From Lumnitzera littorea (Eukaryota; Streptophyta; Magnoliopsida; Myrtales; Combretaceae), in assembly GCA_024138015.1 (NCBI GenBank), contig JAMXBB010000006.1:72197752-72261751 (forward strand): 64,000 nucleotides of DNA, in the 5' to 3' direction. Position numbers and translations under genes: made by a program. Below are positions 56,818 to 64,000 of this stretch, piece by piece (position 1 is the stretch's first letter; every line of letters starts with the position of its first letter). Below the pieces are notes generated by a model, which saw only the letters and a program-made list of their open reading frames with translations, searched no databases and was not told the DNA's origin.

Positions 56818-57461
56818 TAATGTACCTAAAAGCTTAGTGATCATTAGTTCTTACTGTAGTGACCAAAATAGGTCCATTAAGAGATTAAAGAAAGGAAGAT
56901 GGGATCGAGTTTAGCGAATTCGTGAGTTTTCCATAAGGATATGATATATCAAATGAACACTACACAACCTAATCTCTACTTTGATATTACACACAAAGTA
57001 TAAATTAAGGTTACTCACTACAATCCTTACTAAAAGGATTGATAAGAGTAGGATAAGAGAGTTGTCATAAAGAAATACTCAAAGAAATTGTCATTGAAAA
57101 TTCATAGGTGTGATAATTCCCTAAAACCCTACAAACATGAACTATTTATATATAGTGGCAAGTTTGTAAATAAAACAAAGTAAAGGATACCCTAGTGGCA
57201 ATCCCATAAGTACAAAATGAAATATTAGGGTAATCTAGTAAAGAAAACATAAGTAAGTAATCTTGAAATTCCACTATCCTGGATGAGCTAACCTAACCCG
57301 ATCGAGATCGAGTAGAAATAGTACAGCACAGCAAGGCAAAGTAGAATATAGTAGAAAAGAATGGCAGAGCAAAGTGAGGACAGTAGAGTAGTAAGGCAAA
57401 ACAGTCAAAGTAGACAACATGAGAGTTCATGCTTGCTCGGTCAGTCTCCTATAACCCATCA
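56818..57461 (-). repeat. TE-I 5' LTR
   Basis: A 644-base LTR with TATA-like box at 57143-57150 and an end in CCCATCA. Confidence 0.8.
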
Positions 57462-57743
57462 CCAAGTCCATGCCAGCTTAAGTGCCAACCTTACCTCTTT
57501 GCCTTAAGGTTTGTTGTGCATCGCATCTAATAGTCACTCTTTGAGGTCTATGTGTATCGTGACTCACATTCCTACCACCTAACATTGAATATCCCCTTTT
57601 TTGCTATATACAAAATTTCCCTTTATTTTATCTCTACTTTGTAACATAGATTTTACTCGTTTAAGTAATTGGCCATAAGTGTTTGAGTAGTGTGCTACAT
57701 CTACTAAGCAGCTCACATTGGCTTTATGGTATGCAGACATAAG
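57462..57743 (+). other. TE-H remainder, nothing recognised
   Basis: This should continue TE-H beyond TE-I. It shows no readable protein motif. Confidence 0.4.
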
Positions 57744-59028
57744 TGGTACTAGGCAAATGTACCTAATCAAGTTATTACATAGTAAATGCATTGAGTTTGA
57801 GTGTTGATCTCACAAGAAACCATAAATATGAGCAATTCCTAATTAATTAGCAATGTTTTCCTATAATTCCGAATTATTTAACTTTCACAATTGAAAGTGT
57901 AATTAAACAATTAATAAAATAAGAAATAATAACAAAATAAAGCTACAATAATAAAAATAATAATTAAGATAATAGAACTAATAACATAGTCAATTAAAAT
58001 TAAGAAGAAGTATAATCTTTGGTAAATCTTATGTAATTTCTTACCTAATTCTATGTGACTTTTCAATCTCAATTGCAATATTAGACTATAGAGATTCTTA
58101 TTATAAACTAATCAGATTGGTATCTCTAATTAATGCCTAATCTAAAGTATACTCTACGGGAATTGCTTATGTAATAGAGTATCTCAAGATTGCATTATGA
58201 CCTTAAATCCCGTTATTAAGTTACCTTAATTCGAAGAAACCAACTAGTTAAATGTTTTAGTCAATCAATTCCTTCTAATTATATTAGTCAATCATACTAT
58301 AGGATCTTGCGAACTCTGTAGCAAAATCATACATTAATTTAATCACTAATAAAACTGAATTAAATAACGACATGATATGATATAATTAGATCACAAAATG
58401 CAAAATTATGGATTGAAACAAATAAATATCATTATAAAAATATCAATAGTCACATTAGAATCTATGGTTCAATAACAATTTACTAAGAATAATGAAAATT
58501 AAGACATAATAGAAAAAAGGTAAAAAGAAAATAGAGAAACCCCGTATATTTTAGCTTACCAACTCTTCTCCAAAAGGGCTCTCTTTGCAATCTAAACACC
58601 CATTTGTAAACACTAAACCTAGGCTTATAATGAAAACTTATCAAAACTAGAAGATGTACAAATTATAGAATCACTACACCCTAGGATCATGGCCTAGAGT
58701 ATAGGCATGGTCATGCACTTCATATAAAAATCTTCAAATTCGTTAGAAATTGAGGATGAGAGGTTCACAACCAAGATCATGGCCATGATGTCTACATATG
58801 ATGCTCTTTAGGCTTAATTCTTGGCTTGAATTTCTTCATTTCAATTCTTGATCAATGCAAGTTGTCAATTAAGCTTTAAAACTTCATCAAAATCTCTAGA
58901 AATTAATTGGACATTTTCAATGTCCCTAGAAATGAAATATTAACAAATTATGTTCCAAATCATTGTAAAACTAACTTGATTATTATGCAAAATTATTCTA
59001 AAATACATATGCTAAATGAGTGTTATCA
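57744..59028 (-). repeat. TE-J 3' LTR
   Basis: A 1285-base LTR, TGGTACTAGG to TGTTATCA in plus orientation, AT-rich. It carries the 14-bp perfect palindrome ATCATGGCCATGAT at 58776-58789. Confidence 0.7.
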
Positions 59029-59344
59029 ACTTTCTCCATACTTAAGCTTTTGCTTGTTCTAAAGCAAAACAATTGAAATATTAAAACAACTATATCTTAA
59101 GGATATGATTATCAAATTTTCTTTAGAAAAGTGCACTCTCAAATCGAAGAGCTTCGCAATTCTCTAAAAAATTATCCTTTCTCCCTTAACTTTATAATGT
59201 CCTTAGAATAGTTAAATAATAAAACTTGAAGGACTACTAAATTTCAATAATCAATCCCAATAATTTAAACTTAGCCTTATCACTTAAGGTTAATCTTAAA
59301 GAATACCTTAGTTTAGGGTAATTCATTAAACATATCATTGAGCC
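57744..59344 (-). mobile_element. TE-J: 3' LTR and 3' end of a truncated element
   Basis: The LTR at 57744-59028 is of the solo LTR-3 family. Inside it, the minus strand has a purine-rich TAAGTATGGAGAAAG tract directly before TGATAACA, a good polypurine tract, so this is the 3' LTR of a minus-strand element. Another 316 bases of interior follow (59029-59344) before TE-K RT begins abruptly. The rest of TE-J is missing. No target duplication was found. Confidence 0.65.
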
Positions 59345-59709
59345 TTAGGATGGGTGCCTATATTTGATGATAATTTTGTTAATAGCTTGACTGTCCACAC
59401 ATATCCTCCAACTTTCATCTTTCTTTGGCACTAATAGATCAGTACAACACACAAGCTTAAGGATTCTCAAACATATACACTCTTTAGAAGCTCACTTACT
59501 TGCCTTTGAAGCTTAACTACTTGCTCAGGATTCATCCAATAGGTTAGTTTGTTTAGTAAGTCGGCCCTATACTGCAAGTTAATGTAATGCTTAATGCCTC
59601 AAAATGGGTGTAATTCTTTAGGCAACTCCTTAGGAAAGAGATCCCAGAATTTGTCAATTAGTGTAAATACTTGATTTTTGTCCATAGTAGTTATAATTTT
59701 TGTTTTTAG
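59345..59709 (-). pseudogene. TE-K PR-RT linker and start of reverse transcriptase
   Basis: The minus strand reads ELPKELHPF, then ALTYWMNPEQVVKLQRQVSE and SKDESWRICVDSQAINKIII. These are the first RT motifs as in TE-G 44240-44000. The sequence breaks at about 59345, before the catalytic region. Confidence 0.75.
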
Positions 59710-60534
59710 GGTCGTAATTTAGAAAATAATAAAAAAATTGAAAAATGATAAAAAAGACAAAAAAATAGAAAATTATTAGAAAAAAAGGAAAAATAAATAA
59801 AAATGAAAAAATTCAAAAAAATTAATTTGATAGAATATTGACTTAATAGTTGTCGAAATAAAAACAAATCTGATACGATGACGTTAAATCTAATAAAATT
59901 AAGATTTGTACGATTCAAATCTATTTTGGATCTTTATCAATTTAGATTCGATTCGATTCAAAATATTTGTTTTCGAGTTTTATAAATAAGGGTTGCATGG
60001 TGCGAGCTTAAAAGAACAATTACACATTTGTTAAAAATACACTCAAACCCACTTCTTAAACCAATTCTATAGTTATGCGTGCGATAAGATTAGGGATCCA
60101 ATCTATTCCCTTTCGTTTGCTTTGCATGCTTTGCCTTGCCGGTACATAATAATGGTTTTTAATTATTGTCTATAGCTTGTCTTATTTATTTATTTTTATC
60201 TCACTTAGTATATACGCAATTATTTTTAAAACTTATACTACTTTTTTTAATTTTTATCATGTCTTTAATTGCTAGTAATTAATTATAGCATTAGTGTCTA
60301 GTGAACATATATTAAGTTAAATTTTTATTTTTTCTAGATTTCATATTTTCAAAATGACATTTTTATAAAATCTCATATTTTACAAAATCTCGTTCTTTGC
60401 ATCTTGTATTAATTTTAAAAAATTGCATTAGACATGTTAGGGTTTTCTAGATAAAAAAAATCATTTTGATGTTCATAAAATAAAAAAAGAATCTTTAATT
60501 GACTTCTTTTTTACAGTGAGACATCATTTCCATA

Positions 60535-60960
60535 ATTTAGACTTGTTTTCCGTTTGAGTTTCTTTTCTATGATTTGAACATCTTTTCTACGGTTTAAACA
60601 TCTTTTTTATGGTTCAAACATCTTTTCTATAATTTAGATTTTTTTTTCCATTGTTTAAGTTTCTTTTCTTTGATTCAAACATCTTTTCTATAATTTATAT
60701 TTTTTTTCTATAGTTTAGACATCTTTTCCAAAATTTAGGCTTCTTTTCTATAGTTTATATATATTTTCCATTGTTTAGGTTTCTTTTCTATAATTCAAAC
60801 ATCTTTTTTATCATTTAGATTTTTTTTCTATGGTTTAAACATCTTTTTCATAGTTTAGACAACTTTTCTATGGTTTAGACATTTTTTCTATGGTTTAGAT
60901 ATTTTTTCTATGATTTAGATGTCTTTTCTATGGTTTAGATGTCTTTTCTATGATTAGAAA
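60535..60960. repeat. Minisatellite, 20-21-bp unit
   Basis: About 20 copies of a unit like TTTTCTATGGTTTAGACATC run head to tail, with variants (TTGTTTAAGTT, AATTCAAACATC). The last copies, 60830-60955, are the most uniform. It lies in the transcribed part of solo LTR-4. Confidence 0.85.
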
Positions 60961-60962
60961 AA

Positions 60963-60994
<32 letters not shown>

Positions 60995-61590
60995 ATGTTT
61001 TAAGCATCTTTTCTATATAAAAGATTCATCATGTAGAACATTGCATATTTTATAAAAATTACATTTTTAGGTCTTTAGGGTTTTACTTGAAAATAAAAAA
61101 ATTATCACTTAGTTGTTTTTAAATAAAAATCTTAATTTGATACATTTCAAAAATTAGCTTTTTAGGTCTTTTTTTTAATTAGGAATAAAAATTAGGCTTC
61201 TAAGGATTTTTCTTAATAGAAATAAAATGGTTAATAAAAACACAAATTTAACCAATTATTTTTTTTATAAAAAGAACCAACACACTAAAGTTTTTGGAAA
61301 AAACTACGATCGTCTAATCCCAGCTAGTGGGTACGTAGACACCTTCGGGGCGACGATAAAATATGTAGAAACTTAGGTTCTTTTCCCTTTATTTATTTAT
61401 TTATTTATTTTTTAAATATTATAATTAGAAGAATAATCTTAATTTCAGTAAATAGATAGTGGTACCCGTTAGGGTTTAATAGGTTAGCCCCCGAATTTGG
61501 AACCCTCTGGTTCTTCATTCAAATTGAAATCAAAGACTGGTAGCCAAATCGTAATCAATCCACCCAATTGGTTATGGTTTCTTTTCTTTT

Positions 61591-61606
61591 CCCGACTTCG
61601 GTCGGG
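61591..61606. other. Perfect hairpin with UUCG loop in solo LTR-4
   Basis: CCCGAC-TTCG-GTCGGG: a six-pair stem closed by C-G around UUCG, the very stable RNA tetraloop type. Related stems lie at 344-358, 8926-8942 and 26612-26627, always about 150-170 bases from the LTR 3' end. Confidence 0.65.
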
Positions 61607-61755
61607 TGGCAACCCCAAAAATAATTTTCAATAAAAAACCAGAATTTCTTAATTTCTTTAGTCGAGGATTAATATTAAATGTGTTGAGGTTTAGTATTAA
61701 TCAGAAAATAAGAAATCAATTTTAAATAAAAGAAATAAAAAAATCAAGCTCGACA

Positions 61756-62300
61756 TTTAGCCTTTGAACTTCCTTAGGTAGTTCAACTTACTCTCTTAGT
61801 TCCATTAGTCTTTAGATTAGCAAGTAGGTTAGAGCATCTGACCATAGTTCTCTTCCACCTCAAACTGGCTCATTCCTAGAGTCTTCTTCTAACCTCAGCT
61901 CAATTTTGCTTGCACATTGCTTACTTGACTAAGGGTCATAAGGTTCAATGTGATATTCCCATCTTCCTCAAAGGTATATGTATTATGGAACCCATAATGC
62001 ATGACTCTCCTATCGAACAACTGTAGACGAACTAGAAGTAAATGTGATGTACACATTTGTAAAACATCACATATAATCTCATCTTGGTAAGATCCAACTG
62101 ATCTAGGTAGTAAGATATAATGGGTGACATGCAATGCACCCTTTTCATTGAACCAATTCACCTTGTAAGGTTTTGAATGTAAAATGCTTGACAATTTCAG
62201 TTTCCATACCATACTTGCAAAAGCAACATTGGTACCGCTTTTACTATCTACTATCAAAGCACAGAGCTAGTCCTTCATCTCTCAACTTATGTGAAATAAA
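61756..62300 (-). pseudogene. TE-K protease
   Basis: The minus strand at 62257-61895 is open: MIVDSKSGTNVAFASMVWKL, with Asp of the active site kept but Gly changed (VDSK for VDGG), then LHSKPYKVNWFNEKGALHVT and YQDEIICDVLQMCTSHLLLV. The LLLGRPW motif is damaged (LLLVRLQ). LMTLSQVSNVQAKLS closes it. With 120 open codons it is one of the better-kept domains here. Confidence 0.8.
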
Positions 62301-62499
62301 TTTTCTCTTTGCTCATTCAATAGAAGGTGCCATACTCATGACTTTGTGTACTACTAGACTCATATGGTCCCCATTTATAGGGTATATTGTTGATACTATC
62401 TCGTCCTCCTCCTTTAGCTTATTGTTGATATTACCTATTTCAAAGGTTGGAATTTCTCCCTTTATGACCATGATATATTGGTTAGGACATTAGATAGCC

Positions 62500-63622
62500 A
62501 TATGTTGAAAACCTTCACACTTAAAGGACTTGATCTCACTAGTCTTTCTTCCTAACATCTAACCTTTTTTGAACTTCCTTGATCCTTCTACCTTTCCTTT
62601 TTGCTTGATCTGACCTCATCAACTTAAGTTACATGTCCTTCCCTCTTATTCTAGTCTAACTATTTAGCCTTCTAGCACTATTGTAGCTAGGTTGAGTAGA
62701 CAAAACAAGTCAGCTTAACTAAGCTCGATAAGGATTGTTTCTCCTTTACCTCTCCATACATTGGGCAATCTTGATGGCCTCTTCAAGGGTGGTAAACCTT
62801 TGCACCTCAACAACACTTTGAATTACAAGCCTTAAGCTAGTGACAGTACAAGCTTCTAGTTCTTCCACTTTAATGCAAATCATTAATATTTGGAATTCGT
62901 ACACATACTCATCAATAATTTGAGGTCTTTGCTCCAACTCTTATAACTTCTCAAAAGTGTCTTATAGATAAGTGTCCATGATAAATCTAGCTCGAATGAT
63001 CCTTCTAATCTTAGGCCATGTTCTCACATCTTGGTTTCCATTTCTTCTCCTGGTGGCAAGGAAGCTCTTCCACCACATGGCCACATACATAGTGAATTTT
63101 AGGCTGACCAAACACACCTTATCATAGCTATTGTATTGATAATGAAAAAATTTTCTCAACCTTCTCCTCTTAGTTGAGTTACACATTCGAACCCCCAGTA
63201 CCACTAAAGGATGAAATATGTAGCTTAACATTGTTTACACCTCAATGTGCTCAACGTTCTATCTCTTTGGACTCATAATACTCCTTACCATCTTTATCTT
63301 CTTCTATTGCATCATCTAAAGTAATTCATCTACAAAATCATCTATTCACTCCACCTTCTTGGTCATTCTGAATTGGGTAGTTCCTTTTCTAAATTGGGTA
63401 GTTCTTTTTCTCATTTCGAGCTTCATTCCTTCTATCTCTTACACTAACATCAACTTAGTAAACTTGAGGGGTAGCTTCAATAGGTTGGATTGTGGCGAAA
63501 TAACATTTCATTGAATCTCTCATCTACTAACCTAAGTGTAGTCTAAATTATTGGCTACAATGTTGGACACCACTCTCATAGCCTCTAACCATTGCATTCA
63601 TACTAGGGTCAAGTATGTTCAT
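62500..63622 (-). pseudogene. TE-K gag
   Basis: A start at 63622 (MNILDPSMNAMVRGYE) is soon stopped. The core at 63231-62962 holds YNSYDKVCLVSLKFTMYVAM with the typical MWWKSF after it, and TWPKIRRIIRARFIMDTYL. Then ISMRQ-like QRPQIIDEYVYEFQILMICI and LEEAIKIAQCMER follow in frame at 62937-62746. The zinc knuckle near 62540-62490 reads SFKCEGFQHMAI-stop-CPN, where the first Cys is Ser. Confidence 0.78.
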
Positions 63623-64000
63623 AGCAAACCTTCACAAAAGCTTTAAATAAACAACTTTCATTAACTCAATTACGTAACTCCATAATTACTCCAAAACACC
63701 ACAAACTCAACTTCAATAGCTAAAACCTAAAACAATGACAACCCATAGTACTAATAGTAGACATAAGGACTTCAACAAACTTAAAACAAAGACAAAGCAT
63801 GCATACACTTGAACATTAAAACCCATAAGCTCTCAAGTTCAAATGCTTTACAAAGATTAAAAGCTACAATAAAATACCTAAAGACTCAATAAAACCTAAC
63901 TCATTAGACACACTGTAATAGTAACATACTTTGTACGAACACTTTGATAGATATAGCATGACAAAGCCACTTAAACACTACTATTCCCTCTCTATAACCT
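63623..64000 (-). other. TE-K leader, C/A-rich, no gene
   Basis: C/A-rich stretch with AACTCAA, AAACCTA and ACAAAG words, like the leader of TE-G. The primer site and LTR would lie beyond the window. Confidence 0.5.

Larger units (their letters stand above)
54744..57461 (-). mobile_element. TE-I: short chromovirus derivative, minus strand
   Basis: LTR pieces at 54744 to about 54980 and 56818-57461 share TGATGTGCC/TAATGTACC starts and the words after them. The flanks 54739-54743 and 57462-57466 are both CCAAG, a perfect duplication. The primer site is next to the right LTR at the same eight-base distance as in TE-G, and the LTR starts are alike, so TE-I and TE-G belong to one family. The left LTR is cut after about 237 bases. 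The interior (1.8 kb) is C/A-rich and holds no gag or pol. Confidence 0.82.
59710..61755 (+). mobile_element. Solo LTR-4, Ogre/Tat-like, about 2.05 kb
   Basis: The right end AAGCTCGACA (61755) is that of the TE-B and solo LTR-2 family. TTTAG follows at 61756-61760, and TTTAG also precedes 59710, a likely duplication. The left end lacks TG and about 60 bases compared with solo LTR-2; from GGTCGTAATTTAG onward the two agree. TATA-like box TATAAATA at 59981-59988. A minisatellite fills 60535-60960. The hairpin at 61591-61606 is perfect. It is distinct from TE-B and has no clear tRNA-like segment. Confidence 0.75.
59345..64000 (-). mobile_element. TE-K: CRM/Reina-like chromovirus, partial, minus strand
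   Basis: The minus strand carries leader (about 64000-63623), gag (63622-62500), protease (62300-61756), solo LTR-4 and the RT entry (59700-59345). Later pol domains are missing at the TE-J junction and the 5' LTR lies beyond the window. Protein motifs match those of TE-G and TE-F. Confidence 0.75.

Overview
This 64 kb window looks like repeat-rich chromosomal DNA from a flowering plant. It is AT-rich and I could not find one ordinary host gene. Nearly everything can be assigned to LTR retrotransposons of the Ty3/gypsy superfamily that inserted into one another. The lineages seen are plant-specific: chromoviruses (one Tekay/Del-like, several CRM/Reina-like) and Tat/Retand/Ogre-like elements with non-autonomous derivatives. 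All coding regions carry stops and frameshifts, so the copies are dead. No species assignment is attempted. Lineage names come from motif recognition by eye, not from a search.

Layout, oldest layer first. A Tat-type gag fragment on the plus strand (TE-H, 53745-57743) is the oldest flank seen. A minus-strand Tekay-like chromovirus (TE-A, 1-53744) abuts it; its gag, PR, RT, RNase H, IN and chromodomain read right to left, and its 5' LTR lies at about 36.3-53.7 kb. TE-A was later interrupted by four elements. TE-B (192-11571, duplication CCTAC) is a large non-coding Ogre/Tat-like derivative splitting the integrase. TE-C (13109-29923) is a Tat/Retand element splitting RNase H. TE-E (30066-33334) is a short Tat derivative between RT and RNase H. 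TE-F (38455-52751) is a plus-strand chromovirus inside the 5' LTR. TE-C in turn holds TE-D (13948-21537, duplication AAAGG), which holds solo LTR-1 (17312-21098, duplication CTTAA). TE-C also holds solo LTR-2 (24058-26779, duplication ATGAT). TE-F holds TE-G (40781-48536), which holds solo LTR-3 (47141-48412, duplication GCTAC/GTTAC).

To the right, TE-H contains TE-I (54744-57461, duplication CCAAG), a short chromovirus derivative. The LTR and 3' end of TE-J (57744-59344) and the gag-PR-RT part of TE-K (59345-64000, minus) follow. TE-K is split by solo LTR-4 (59710-61755).

The points most worth a second look are: an antisense gene with two candidate introns carried by TE-C; a tRNA-like Pol III promoter segment at a fixed place in the Ogre-like LTRs; a 2.5 kb telobox-rich tandem array in the 3' region of TE-B; a conserved hairpin near the end of four LTRs; and a 148-bp duplication of a gag zinc-knuckle module.
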